From Lepturacanthus savala (Eukaryota > Chordata > Actinopteri > Scombriformes > Trichiuridae), in NCBI GenBank assembly GCA_030544235.1, contig CM060466.1, positions 918,592 through 982,591 on the forward strand: a stretch of DNA of 64,000 nt, written 5' to 3'. Both the position numbers and the translations under genes were made by a program. Position 1 is the first letter of the stretch. Each line of letters begins with the position of its first letter. The notes under the pieces were generated by a model. That model was not told the DNA's origin, searched no databases, and saw only the letters and a program-made list of their open reading frames with translations. Positions 1 to 11,766 of this stretch are shown one piece after another.

Positions 1-1636
1 AAGGCCGACATGGAGGCGGCTGAGCGGGAACATCTGAAACACAGAGAGCAGCTCAACCAGAAGGTTTGGGAACCGTCAGAGATGATGAGGAGCTTTAGGG
101 AGATTTCACACCAGGTGGCGCCACAACATCCATTAGAGCCAGAGGCTTAGAGTTAGGTTCCTTTTCTTTCTTCACCAGGTCCTGGGTCTCCAGGACCAGC
201 TGGAGAACGGACCCAGCGCCCAGCTGACCCGGCTGCAGCAGGAGAACAGCATCCTCCGGGACGCCCTGAACCAGGCCACCAGCCAGGCCGAGAGCAGGTT
301 TCACATAATTAACTAATTAACTCATTAACGAGGGTTGGGACCAGGGGTCACCAGTCCTGGTCCTGGAGGACCGGTGTGGGTCCAGGTTTTAGTTCCAACC
401 AGCAGCAATGACCTGATTCTACCAATGAAGGTCCTTAGCAATGACTCTAGTGGTTGACGCTGTCGTCTGATTGGCTCTGGTAGTGACGCTGACGTCTGAT
501 TGGCTCTGGTAGTGACGCTGACGTCTGATTGGCTCCTGCAGGCAGAACGCTGAACTGGCCCGGCTGCGGCAGGACTGCGTCCGTCTGAATCAGGATCTGA
601 TGGAGACCAGGACCAGTCTGGAGGACAAGATGGCCGCCGCTGAGCAGGAGCTGGCCCAGGTCCAGGTCAGACCTGTCTGTCTCTACCTGTCTCTACCTGT
701 CTCTACCTGTCTCTCTCTCTGTTTGTCTCTACCTGTCTGTACCTGTCTCTGTCTCTCTCTCTGTCTGTCTCTAACTGTCTCTCTGTCTCTGCCTGTCTCT
801 ACCTGTCTCTACCTGTCTCTACCTGTCTCTAACTGTCTCTACCTGTCTCTCTCTCTGTTTGTCTCTACCTGTCTCTCTCTCTGCCTGTCTCTACCTGTCT
901 CTACCTGTCTCTCTTTCTCTGTTTGTCTCTACCTGTCTCTAACTGTCTCTCTGTTTCTCCCTGTCTCTGCCTGTCTCTACCTGTCTCTACCTGTCTCTCT
1001 GTCTCTGCCTGTCTCTCTCTCTGCCTGTCTCTCTGCAGCGTGTCCATTCAGACACTGAGTTGTCTCTGCAGCAGCGGTTACAGGAAGTGTCTTTGGAACT
1101 CGCAGCATCGCAGCAGGAAGCTGCAGCTGTTAGCGGTCAGTGTTTCTGTTAGCATTCTTATGTTAGCATGATGCTAGCATGCTGCTCTTAGCACGATGTT
1201 AGCATGCTAATGTTAGCACAATGTTCACATGCTGGTGTTTGCATGCTGCTGCTAGCACGAGTTAGCATGCTGCTGCTAGCATGTTGCTAACTCAGGTTAT
1301 TACTGTAGCTTCTATATAAATTAATATAAACGAATATGAACACTAGCATGTTAGCCATTAGCCGGCTAGCGTTGGACTATCAGACCTCAGCTTCCTGTCG
1401 ACGTTTTGCTTCAGTTTTTTTGTCGTAAAGTTTATTTCTCGCTGTTTTTTGTTCTCAGAGCTGCAGGCGGCGCTGGCGTCCAGAGACGCTGAGCTGCAGG
1501 ACCTGAAGGTCCAGCTGGAGAACCAGGTCCAGAACCAGGTCCAGAACCAGGTCCAGGTACCGTCACCTGACACTGACCACACATATTTACACAACACAGG
1601 AAGCTGTGATTCACACCTGTATGTGTGCGTGTGTGC

Positions 1637-1668
<32 letters not shown>

Positions 1669-2545
1669 GTGTGTGTGTATGTGTGTGTGTATATGTGTGT
1701 GTGTGTATGTGTGTGTGTGTGTGTGTGTGTAGGTGGAGAGCCCATCTGAGGTGGAGCAGCTGAAGAACGAGTAGGAAACATTTCTGCTTGAATTTTTTAT
1801 TATTTTATTTGCAATTATTGAACTAACAGAATTATATTCTGTGTTGTGTGTGTGTGTGTGTTTCTTGTGCATCTGTGTGTGTGTGTGTGTGTGTGTGTGT
1901 TGTGTGTGTGTGTTTCAGTGTGCGATGCAGAGACGAGCAGGTCGGCGTTCTGGAGGCGGAGCTTAGCCAGCTGAAGGCGGAGCTAAAGCTGATGACATCA
2001 CAGTCTCAGAGGTGAGAGAAGTGAACACAGAGAATCCTGGTTGTGAGTTTGTAGCGACGCTGATCGACGTTTCCTCTGATCATCAGGATGAAGGAAGCAG
2101 ACGAAGCAGCTGATCAGGTTGGTTTGGATTCTTCCTGCAGATCAGATGGAACTCAAACGCACCACAGACATCTGGAGGAGTTTAATCTGTCAGACTGTCA
2201 GTAAACACACCACAGTCTGAGATAATAAATAATATTAATATTATAATATTAATATATTAATATATAAAAAAACGTATAAAACGTATAAAAAACAAGTCAC
2301 GATAACACGATAACAGCTGTTCTCCTCCTCCTCCTCCTCTTCTTCTTCCTCATCTTCCTCCTCCTCATCCTCATCTTCCTCCTCCTCATCCTCATCTTTT
2401 TCCTCCTCCTGCTCCTCCTGCTCCTCCTGCTCCTCCTCAGGGATCAGGCAGTGAGACAGACTCAGAGCAGCCGTTTGAAAGGTAAAAACTTCACAATTAT
2501 TAAAAAATCATCAGTAACAGCTGGAGAGACTAAAATGTGTGTGTT

Positions 2546-2608
<63 letters not shown>

Positions 2609-5600
2609 CCAGTCTGGAGACAGACTCCCAGCTCCTGCGCCTGGAGGACGAGCTGCATCAGGCGCGTAACCACGGCAACGTGAGTCAGCTGATGAAACAG
2701 GAAACAGGAAACGCCAAGAACTGATCATGAAGTCGGTTTAAAAAACTAAAAATGTTTCTGCTCCTTCAGGAGCTGCAGGAGAAACTGTCGACCGCCGAGC
2801 GTCTGGGGGAGCAGAAGGAGGCGGAGCTTAAGGCGGCGCTGGTCAGTGACGTGAACGTCAGGCTTTTATTGTGAAAGGTGGTCTGGAGTTTTATTGTGGA
2901 ATCTGACAGACTTGTGTGTTCAGACTGAAGCCGAGTGCAGACTCTCGTCGCTGCGTTCTGACGTCCAGGCGTCGATGCAGCGTCTGTTCCCGGACGTCGG
3001 CGTGGAGGCGGAGCAGGTCGTTAATCTGTGACATCACTAAGATCGGTGATGTGTTGTTTCCTGGTGCAGCAGCCTGACACTAAAATAACAGGTGTTTTTT
3101 CTGCAGAGTGATTGGCTGGAACGTTTTACCCAGAAAGTTGAGGAGAGGAACCGTGAAGACGAGAGCGCTCACTCTGAGGTAAAAACACAGAACCAGCTGA
3201 TCCAACGTCATCCAGTGGTTTGGAGCCTGTTGTTTTTTCAGAAACTTCAGGAAAATGTTACAAATTTTCCCTGAACTCGTTTATATCTGTTGAACCTTTT
3301 TGGAGAAACGTTTTTTCTCCTTTTCGCTACTTTTATTTTGTAGGAACAGGAAGTCTGAACAACTTCCTGTTTCCTTTAGGACATTTTGCCAGATTTGTTT
3401 TGGAACATTTTCAGAAGTTCATACGGAACATTTAAAAGGTTTTTGTGAATCTGTGGTTGTTATGATTTGTTTCCTGTTGTTATGATGTGTTTCCTGTTGT
3501 TATGATGTGTTTCCTGTGGTGATGATGTGTTTCCTGTCGTTATGATGTGTTTCCTGTTGTTATGATGTGTTTCCTGTCGTTATGATGTGTTTCCTGTGGT
3601 GATGATGTGTTTCCTGTGGTGATGATGTGTTTCCTGTTGTTATGATGTGTTTCCTGTTGTTATGATGTGTTTCCTGTTGTTATGATGTGTTTCCTGTCGT
3701 TATGATGTGTTTCCTGTTGTTATGATGTGTTTCCTGTCGTTATGATGTGTTTCCTGTCGTTATGATGTGTTTCCTGTGGTGATGATGTGTTTCCTGTTGT
3801 TATGATGTGTTACCTGTCGTTATGATGTGTTTCCTGTTGTTATGATGTGTTACCTGTCGTTATGATGTGTTTCTTGTGGTGATGATGTTTCCTGTGGTCA
3901 TGTGACCAGCTGCAGGTGCGGCTGAAGGGGGCGGAGCATAGCCAGACGCTGCTGCAGGTGGAGCTGGATCAGAACACCAAACTGCTGCAGGAAACAGTGA
4001 GTAAACATTTATTTACTGTTTTTTTTTATTTTTGAGGGTTGTTGGTGCTGGTTTGCTGTTTTTATGAAGTGTTTGTTTTGTTTATTTTTTACATCTTTGT
4101 GTTGTTTTGTGGCAGGAGGCGGAGCTTCAGGCTCTGAAGAAACAATCTGAAGAAAAAGAAAATGTTTGGAAAAACAAAATGTCTGAGGCTGAAAGACAGA
4201 AAGAAGAGGTGAAAAACAACAAACCAACAGAAAATGTTGAACTATAAATGTCTCTGTCGATGTCTCTGTTTGTCTCTATTTGTTTATCTTTGTTTGTTTA
4301 TTTCTGTTTGTTTATCTCCTCATTCTCTCGTGTTCCTGCAGCTTCTTCATCAGCTGAAGCAGCTTGAAAAACAAGAAGAGTCGAAGAAAACGGAGACGGA
4401 AAAACAGGTCAACAGGAACAGCTGTTGTTGTTTGTTGTCTGATGTTATTGTTTGTTGTCTGATGTTGTTGTTTGTTGTCTGATGTTATTGTTTGTTGTCT
4501 GATGTTGTTGTTGTTGTCTGATGTTGTTGTTGTTGTCTGATGTTATTGTTGTCTGATGTTGTTGTTGTCTGATGTTGTTGTTGTTGTCTGATGTTGTTGT
4601 TGTTGTCTAATGTTATTGTTGTTGTCTGATGTTGTTGTTGTTGTCTGATGTTATTGTTGTTGTCTGATGTTGTTGTTGTTGTCTGATGTTGTTGTTGTCT
4701 AATGTTATTGTTGTTGTCTGATGTCGTTGTTGTTGTCTGATGTTGTTGTTGTTGTCTGATGTTGTTGTTGTCTAATGTTATTGTTGTTGTCTGATGTTGT
4801 TGTTGTCTAATGTTATTGTTGTTGTCTGATGTTATTGTTGTTGTCTGATGTTGTTGTTGTTGTCTGATGTTGTTGTTGTTGTCTGATGTTATTGTTGTTG
4901 TCTAATGTTATTGTTGTTGTCTAATGTTATTGTTGTTGTCTAATGTTATTGTTGTTGTCTGATGTTGTTGTTGTTGTCTGATGTTGTTGTTGTCTAATGT
5001 TATTGTTGTTGTCTGATGTTATTGTTGTTGTCTAATGTTATTGTTGTTGTCTAATGTTATTGTTGTTGTCTGATGTTGTTGTTGTTGTCTAATGTTATTG
5101 TTGTTGTCTGATGTTATTGTTGTTGTCTAATGTTATTGTTGTTGTCTAATGTTATTATTGTTGTCTGATGTTGTTGTTGTCTGATGTTGTTGTTGTTGTC
5201 TGATGTTGTTGTTGTCTAATGTTGTTGTCTAATGTTATTGTTGTTGTCTAATGTTATTGTTGTTGTCTAATGTTATTGTTGTTGTCTAATGTTATTGTTG
5301 TTGTCTGATGTTGTTGTTGTTGTCTGATGTTGTTGTTGTTGTTGTCTGATGTTGTTGTTGTCTAATGTTGTTGTCTAATGTTATTGTTGTTGTCTAATGT
5401 TATTGTTGTTGTCTAATGTTATTGTTGTTGTCTGATGTTATTGTTGTTGTCTAATGTTATTGTTGTTGTCTGATGTTGTTGTTGTTGTCTGATGTTGTTG
5501 TTGTTGTCTAATGTTATTGTTGTTGTCTAATGTTATTGTTGTTGTCTGATGTTGTTGTTTTTTTCCCAGCTGAAGGAACAGCTGATGCTGCTGGAGGCTC

Positions 5601-6361
5601 AGCTGGAGAAACAGCTGGAAGAGGCCAACGTCTCCCAGAGCTGCAGCGAGGAGCTGGTTCAGGTCTGATAGTTACACACGCAACACGTGTTCAGTCTGTC
5701 ATACATGTTCACCTCTGTCATACGTGTTCAGGTGTATCACGTGTTCAGCTGTATCACGTGTTCAGGTGTATCACATGTTCTCTTGCGTGTTCAGGTGCAG
5801 TCTCAGCTGCAGCAGGTGAGTTTGCAGCTGCAGGTGGAGCAGGAGCAGCGGCAGCAGCTGGACAGAGAACTGCAGCAGGTGATGATGTCACGATGATGTC
5901 ATGATGATGTGATGATGATGTCACGATGATGTCATGATGATGTGATGATGATGTCACGATGATGTCACGATGATGTGATGATGTCGTGATGATGTCACGA
6001 TGATGTCATGATGATGTGATGATGATCTCACGATGATGTCACGATGATGTGATGATGTCGTGATGATGTTGTGATGATGACGTGATGATGTCATGATGAT
6101 GTCGTGATGATGTCATGATGATGTCATCTCATGGTGATGATGTTATGTGGTGTTTTTCAGGCCCGGCAGCAGGTGTCTGTGCTGCAGCAGCAGGTGGAGG
6201 CGGAGCCTGCTGATCCACCGAAGGTTTCCATCTTCTTCCTGTTTTCAGATGTTGACACGATGACATCACTTCCTGTGGAGCACATGTGACCTGGTGTCTT
6301 CTTCTTCTTCCCGTCTGTGCAGGAGGTGGCGGCGGAGCTGAAGGAGGAGACGTCGGTGTGA
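1..6361 (+). CDS. rrbp1: Ribosome-binding protein 1 (ER-anchored coiled-coil protein), C-terminal part, 20 exons
   Basis: Exons: 1-63, 179-297, 542-665, 1039-1135, 1459-1556, 1733-1770, 1919-2011, 2087-2117, 2441-2481, 2613-2679, 2770-2841, 2924-3016, 3107-3178, 3910-3996, 4116-4208, 4342-4407, 5570-5662, 5795-5878, 6161-6223, 6323-6361 (TGA). All junctions are GT-AG and stay in frame; the joined part is 510 residues. It is almost entirely heptad coiled coil rich in Leu, Glu and Gln. The stretch GPSAQLTRLQQENSILRDAL near the start and the ending ETSV match my memory of vertebrate RRBP1; kinectin (KTN1) is the related alternative. RRBP1 is an ER membrane protein that binds ribosomes and microtubules and shapes rough ER. 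The N-terminal membrane anchor and basic decapeptide repeats, if present, lie left of the window. Most exons are 60-100 bp and many are phase 0, so the coiled coil is built from small modules. Several introns are mostly tandem repeat. Confidence 0.88.
330..430. mobile_element. Fragment of a dispersed fish repeat
   Basis: An rrbp1 intron contains the phrases GGTCCTGGAGGACCGGTGTG and GTTTTAGTTCCAACC. Versions of these recur in many fish genomes as short interspersed repeats. I recognise the phrasing but cannot name the family. It is followed at about 450-538 by three copies of a roughly 30-bp unit containing GACGTCTGATTGGCTC. Confidence 0.4.
664..1036 (+). repeat. Pyrimidine-rich CTGTCTCTAC minisatellite in an rrbp1 intron
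   Basis: About 370 bp of CTGTCTCTACC/CTGTCTCTCT variants fill the whole intron between the exons ending at 665 and starting at 1039. The array runs straight into the acceptor, so it serves as the polypyrimidine tract. Almost no purine runs interrupt the strand. Confidence 0.9.
1618..1732 (+). repeat. GT/AT microsatellite abutting a splice acceptor
   Basis: A (GT)n tract with scattered AT dinucleotides ends directly at the TAG acceptor of the 38-bp rrbp1 exon at 1733. Similar (GT)n tracts precede the next exons at about 1841-1915 and 2534-2607. All three lie just upstream of acceptors. Confidence 0.9.
2313..2440 (+). repeat. CTC/CTT-rich low-complexity tract before an rrbp1 acceptor
   Basis: A run of CTCCTC, TCTTCC and CTGCTC units ends in the CAG acceptor at 2438-2440. 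Confidence 0.85.
3457..3897 (+). repeat. 20-bp minisatellite, about 22 copies, rrbp1 intron
   Basis: The unit is close to TTATGATGTGTTTCCTGTNG. Variation falls mainly at two positions (TTG/TCG/TGG before TTATG or TGATG). The array occupies much of the intron between the exons ending at 3178 and starting at 3910. Confidence 0.95.
4420..5558 (+). repeat. TTGTTGTCTGATGTT minisatellite, about 1.1 kb, rrbp1 intron
   Basis: Units of about 15-21 bp are built from GTTGTTGTCTGATGTT or GTCTAATGTTATT. Two variants, TGATGTTGTTG and TAATGTTATTG, are interspersed. The array fills the intron between the exons ending at 4407 and starting at 5570. Confidence 0.95.
5879..6140 (+). repeat. GATGATGTCAC repeat, rrbp1 intron
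   Basis: Imperfect GATGATGTCAC/GATGATGTGAT units, about 260 bp, fill most of the intron before the exon at 6161. The donor GTGATG of the exon ending at 5878 is itself part of the repeat. Confidence 0.9.
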
Positions 6362-6680
6362 AGCGGCGACTCCAGACTACTCCCTGTCTCGTTGCTACGG
6401 TTACAGAGTTAGTGACATCACAGCTGACGACGGACGGAGCTCGTTAGACGCCGATGAATCAGGATCGTTACTGACGAGCTGCTGTGATCTACTGGAGAAA
6501 AGATCTCCAACACGGCAGCAACCAACAAACAACAAACAACACAATGAACATAAACAACAAACAAACAACACAATAAACATAACAAACAACAAACACGTCA
6601 GCTTCAACATGAACAACAACCTAAACGTTTGTTTTTTATGGGGAAGCTTCAGGACAAATAAAGTTTGATTCAAATGTTTT
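6362..6680 (+). terminator. rrbp1 3' UTR and polyadenylation signal
   Basis: The 3' UTR follows the TGA at 6359-6361. A canonical AATAAA lies at 6657-6662, so cleavage is expected near 6675-6690. The UTR contains A-rich ACAACAAAC repeats at 6525-6600. Confidence 0.7.
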
Positions 6681-8039
6681 CTCTTGTTTTCACTTCATTA
6701 TAATAAAATAATCAATATTCAAGTCAGTAAAGGGTTAAATCTTCATTAATCAGTAAATATTTTGACTTATTTTTTTTTATTTAAGCAAAAAGGCAAATCC
6801 ATGGAGGACAAATATAATTACAGTTTTTTTTCCAATCGCTGAGATGCTAAAAAAACATTAGCATAGCAAAATATTTATGGTGGCAATTTCTCTGGAAATT
6901 AGAGCCAATGACTAAAAAGGATTCAAACTGTTGATATAACTGTGGTTGCCTAGTAACAGGTGATTTGATTAGTTTATGGTTTCTATGGTGATTTGATTAG
7001 TTTATGGTTTCTATGGTGATGAGACAAATCTAGACTGTACTATAATGTTCATGGTCGTAGCCTGGCATGACAAATCTAACTAAACTATTATAAATATGAT
7101 AAATCTGTTAAAAAAATAATATGCACATAAAATCTATGCACATTACCTAATGAGATGGCCCATTTTACCTGATAAGATGGCCCATTTTACCTAATGAGAT
7201 GGCCCATTTTACCTAATGAGATGGCCCATTTTACCTGATGAGATGGCCCATTTTACCCGATGAGATGGCCCATTTTACCCGATGAGATGGCCCATTTTAC
7301 CCGATGAGATGGCCCATTTTACCCGATGAGATGGCCCATTTTACCCGATGAGATGGCCCATTTTACCTAATGAGATGGCCCATTTTACCTAATGTGATGG
7401 CCCATTTTACCTAATGAGATGGCCCATTTTACCCGATGAGATGGCCCATTTTACCTGATGAGATGGCCCATTTTACCTAATGTGATGGCCCATTTTACCT
7501 GAAACCACTCATGCAAAAGAAAAGTTGGCACAGTGGCTATTTCAAGGTTCATAGGGACTAAATATATGTTTTATCACATAATTCCAACTCAAAATGATCA
7601 GAAACTATTATTATTAATCATAAATATACATGGAAGGGCTTTTTTTGCTACCGTGTTATTGTCCCAAGGGATTTACCATAAAAGTGGCCCCAATTTACCT
7701 GATACTGTTCTATCATTGGTTTATAAAACGCTGTTTATATCTTTAAGGTCGGACTTAAAAAGTCTGTCATTCGATCCAAGATGGCCGACTTCCTGTTGGT
7801 TTTAGGGCGTTGGTCCAACAGACTTTTTGGTGCATCTTGACATAATGAACGTGTTCAGTGAATTTCATTTGTCTTCTTCCATCTGGGACGAGAGGCTCAA
7901 TCTTTTTCCAGGAGGAGACATTTCAAAATTCAAATATAAGATTAATGATTTCATTGAAACGAGCCGACTCCACCCCCCAACGTCTCATTAGCATGTCAAC
8001 CACTCAAATTAGCTTGAAGAGCAACAAGGACTCAGATTC
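6681..8039. repeat. rrbp1-tmem63b intergenic spacer with a 22-bp minisatellite
   Basis: No gene is visible here. The region 7147-7505 holds about 16 copies of a 22-bp unit with core GATGGCCCATTTTACC, differing mainly as CTAATGA or CCGATGA. The rest is AT-rich single-copy sequence. rrbp1 and tmem63b are transcribed toward this spacer from either side. Confidence 0.85.
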
Positions 8040-8551
8040 CAGTCAGATGAAAGCCAATTTTATTGATCAAGTAACATAAATAAGACAAATGTTTCACTGT
8101 ACATAAACTTGGAACCAAAGTAAAAATAAATAGTCACAGCAATAAATTAAAGCGTGAGATGGAGACAGACGGCAGCTTAGAGTCAGTGCAACGAGACGCT
8201 GAGTCCTGTCCACAGCTCGATGGATATTTACACTTTGAGTTTTTTTATTTCATTTTTTTTTTATACACATTTTTCAGGAGCTTTCAGCCGACGTTTCATT
8301 TCACACTAGTCCGTCTTCAGTTCACATTCTTCTTTTCACAACTTAAATTACTTCAGCAACAATTTGAAAAACTAAGAAAAAGCAAAAAAAACAAAAAAAA
8401 CTTCCGTTTCACCAGCCTCCTCACAGCGTTTTTCTCTAATACGTGTTCAGTATCAAATACTTCAGCAGGTTACAAAAATATCCAACATCTTTCCTGGAGA
8501 GGACGACTGAGCGGCTTCATTTCCTACGGCAGCGAGACGTCAGTGAACGCA

Positions 8552-8834
8552 GCACTGCAAAAAAAACGACCCTTCAGGAGGAAATGTCTTGTTTTTGGTG
8601 CATTTAATCAAATATTTATTCTAATTTATACCCAATTGTATTTATTTCCATTTTCTGGTCAATTTAGTCTTGTTTTCTGTTGTTTTATTATCTTTTTATC
8701 TCAAATTTGAGACATTAAAGACTTGAAATAAGTATATTTATCTGCCAGATAATTCAAGATACTTCTATTGAATATAGGACTAATCGCACTGAAGATATTT
8801 CCCCCTGATAACATTTAATTTTTTTTGCAGTGTG
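8552..8834. mobile_element. MITE-like element with CACTGCAAAAAA inverted ends
   Basis: The element begins GCACTGCAAAAAAAA and ends TTTTTTTTGCAGTGTG, an inverted pair about 283 bp apart. The interior is AT-rich and non-coding, which suits a small non-autonomous DNA transposon, probably hAT-type. I could not define a target-site duplication. Confidence 0.6.
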
Positions 8835-8879
8835 CTGAATAATGTAAAATTGCAAAATAACCAGACGTTGTGATCAGGT

Positions 8880-9112
8880 TCAAGTTTTTCCAAAAAAAAA
8901 AAAAAAAAAAAAAAACGAGGCAAAAAGTCAACATTAAAAAAAAGCCAAATCTTATTTTAAGAAAATAAGACTAAATAACTAAAGAAAAAAGAAACAAAAC
9001 TTGAAATAAACAGAATTATCTGTCAATAGAATCAGATAATTCTACTGAATATTGGACTAATTGCACCGAAAACAAGTTATTTTCACCTGATCGAGTGCAT
9101 TTTTTGCAGCGT
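8880..9112. mobile_element. Second, degraded MITE-like element related to the one at 8552
   Basis: It starts in a poly(A) run at about 8890 and ends TTTTTTGCAGCGTG. It shares with the neighbouring element the phrases AGATAATTC, CTACTGAATATTGGACTAAT and GCAC(C/T)GAA. The left end is obscured by the A-run. Confidence 0.45.
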
Positions 9113-9985
9113 GGTGTCTGTTTTTAATCAATTATTGAATTTTCCAGTCGTATTTTTATGTTTCCCCTTGTCTCGTATTTCAGTATTTCAGCCATTTCAC
9201 TAATCGGATGTAAAACAGCGGCGGAGGTTCCAGAGACGCGGACCGTCGCTGTGCTGCGAGCGGCCGCCGAGAGCTGCCGAGCCTCCTGTTTCACCTCCTG
9301 GCCGGAAGTGAAGAGTGAAAAAAAACAACAAAAAAAAAAAACAAAAACACGTGGGTCACAAACGCTGCAGCTTCTCCGGCGTGACGTCACCAGACGACGT
9401 GATGACGGCAGCTTTCATAGTCCAGCTACACACACGCACGCACACACACACGCGCCAAAATAAAAAGAGCAACAGAAACTGATGTAAACTTTATTTTGGG
9501 GAAACAAACACCTGAGACGGTTCTGCGCTTCTACGTCTTCACACTGCAAAAAATTAAACCCGACGGGCGAAAAACAAACCAACAAAAACTGTGATTTTCG
9601 CCTGAATCGGTGACGTTGAGCGGAATTAAACTAAAACTAAAGATAATCGGTCGGTTTCAGTCGTCATAGCGACGGACGCGCCCGAACGTCGTTTTTTCGC
9701 CGCCGACCGACCTTCCGTCACGTGTGACGTCAGAAACGCACACAGGCTTTGTTCTTTCCATAAAAGGAGACGATTTAAATGAGGAAGTGACTGGCGTAGC
9801 AACGGTAACTAGGGGTGGAGGGGGCGGGGCTTAGCTCTGAAGGCGCCGACCTTCGGTGGATTCTGATTGGCTGGCGGGTATCCGTTGATTATTGCGTAAC
9901 AGGGGAACTTCACTTCCTGTCGTCCTGGAGAAGAAACGGATTCTACAGGTGAGAAGGGGGCGGAGCTTTCGAGTCACCTGGTCAA

Positions 9986-10043
<58 letters not shown>

Positions 10044-11555
10044 ACTTTCAGCTGCTGAAGGTTGAGCTCAGGCCCCGCCCCCTGCTCTGACTCCGCCTCC
10101 AATGGTTTCTTTTATCGTCTGAAGACCTGATCAATACATCCAGGTAGATAATTTAAAGTTAAAGTTAAATCTAAAGTGAAAATATTTTATTTAGTTTTAT
10201 TATAATTTGTCCAAGAATGACAAGAATTATCTTAAATTCCTGATTTGGGGTCAATTTAATGTTGTTTTCTTAAAATAACATTAAAATTGTTTGTTTTTTA
10301 ATCTTTTTGTTATTTTTGAAAATCTTGAACAAAATGTAACAAAATGTATTATAATTTATAAATAATTAAATAATATAATTTATTATATATAATATGATAC
10401 TAACTGTAATAAATTCAAGACATTTCCTCCTGATGAGATTTCACTTTTTTAATTAAATTTAAATTTTCTGAATATTGGTCTAAATATACAATAACCAGAT
10501 GTATTGATCAGGTTCAGACGTATTGATCAGGTTCAGATGTATTGATCAGGTTCAGATGTATTGATCAGGTTCAGATGTATTGATCAGGTTCAGATGTATT
10601 GATTGATCAGGATTAATTTTGCTGTGAGATGTTTCATGAGTATAGAAAACCTCCTTTTGTTGATGTTTTGACGTGATCAAGTGGAGGAGCTCCAAGAAAT
10701 GGGAGGAGCCACTGTGGGTGGGAGGAGCTCCTGCAAATGGGAGGGGCTACTGTAGATGGTAGGGGCTCCTGGGAATGGGAGGGGCCACTGTGGGTGGGAG
10801 GAGCCACTGTAGGTGGGCGGAGCTCCTGCTCCTGCTTGGTCGCTACAGTTCTGTGGTGAATGACGTTATCGTCATCCGAAGGTGAAGGCGCCGTGAATCC
10901 TGACGACGCTTTGTTCCAACGACATGCAGCGAAAGCTAAAGAAACAGGAAGTAGAGTTCAGCCTGGTCCACGACTCCGCCCCCGACAGGAAGAGGCGGGA
11001 CCAGGGGGGGAGGCTGCGATGCGTCTGTGTTAGCGAGGCTTCTACCAACTACGACAGCCGGCGGCGACGAGTCTGTGTTGCTCCGGTTCTCCGGAGGAAA
11101 GCGGTGGTGGCGGCGGCGAGGGGGGGTAGGGGTCCTGGCGACCCGATGGGGGGAGGGGCGGGGGTCAGGAGTCAAGACACGAGTGCGAACGAACTGAGAC
11201 GAAATCCAGCCCAGGCACGAATATTAAGCCCCGCCTCCCCAACCCCGGAAACAAGAAAAAACGAAGAGAAACTTTTGGCTTGGTGTTTATGTACATGACT
11301 TCCTGTGGAGACAGTTCGATGTGCGTCGGGTTTCCACGGACGTGCAGGACTGGGTGTTGTGACCCGGCGGCGCCGGGGTCAAAGGTCAGGGTCAAGTCTT
11401 CGAGCTGGGAGGGGCGGAGCTAACAGTATCAGTCTGTATGTGTGTGTGTCTGTGTGTGTGTGTTAGCTTTTATTTTCTACCTGTTGCGTGGGGATGGACC
11501 CTCAACTCCATGTCCATGCAACAGCCCCGCCCCTTCCCTCTAGCTCCACCCCCAG

Positions 11556-11731
11556 CTACTGGTGGACCTCGTTGGCGATCAGACTGTCCTCCCCTGACTG
11601 GAAATCCGCCTCGTTGATGCTGTTCCCTCCGTTCAGCATCTCTTCGTCCTGGGACGAGCCGCGGTCCTCCTCGCCGCTGCCACCGCCCGGCTCGTCTGAG
11701 TTTGGGTCCTGGAGAACCTGAGCGATGTACA

Positions 11732-11766
<35 letters not shown>

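Larger units (their letters stand above)
8040..11555 (-). terminator. Probable 3' UTR of tmem63b with poly(A) signal
   Basis: The stop codon is at 11556-11558. The first convincing minus-strand AATAAA downstream is the TTTATT at 8059-8064, which implies a 3' UTR of about 3.5 kb ending near 8040. I see no coding region. The stretch contains two MITE-like elements (8552-8834, 8880-9112), a (CA)n tract at 9992-10045, a 19-bp repeat at 10497-10605 (core ATTGATCAGGTTCAGA), and a GGGAGGGGC(N)CTGTAG repeat at 10690-10830. The true end could be nearer the stop codon. Confidence 0.45.

Noticed and set aside
3457..3897. Regular 20-bp repeats that could be mistaken for a CRISPR array
   Set aside because: There are no unique spacers, the DNA is a vertebrate intron, and the units are head-to-tail.
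1..6361. Kinectin (KTN1) as the identity of the first gene
   Set aside because: It has related coiled-coil architecture, but the QLTRLQQENSILRDALNQAT stretch and the TSV end fit RRBP1 as I remember it. A protein search would settle it.
7533..8710. Several open frames of 60-180 codons between rrbp1 and the tmem63b stop
   Set aside because: AT-rich, with no recognisable domains or splice structure, and overlapping a MITE and the likely 3' UTR.
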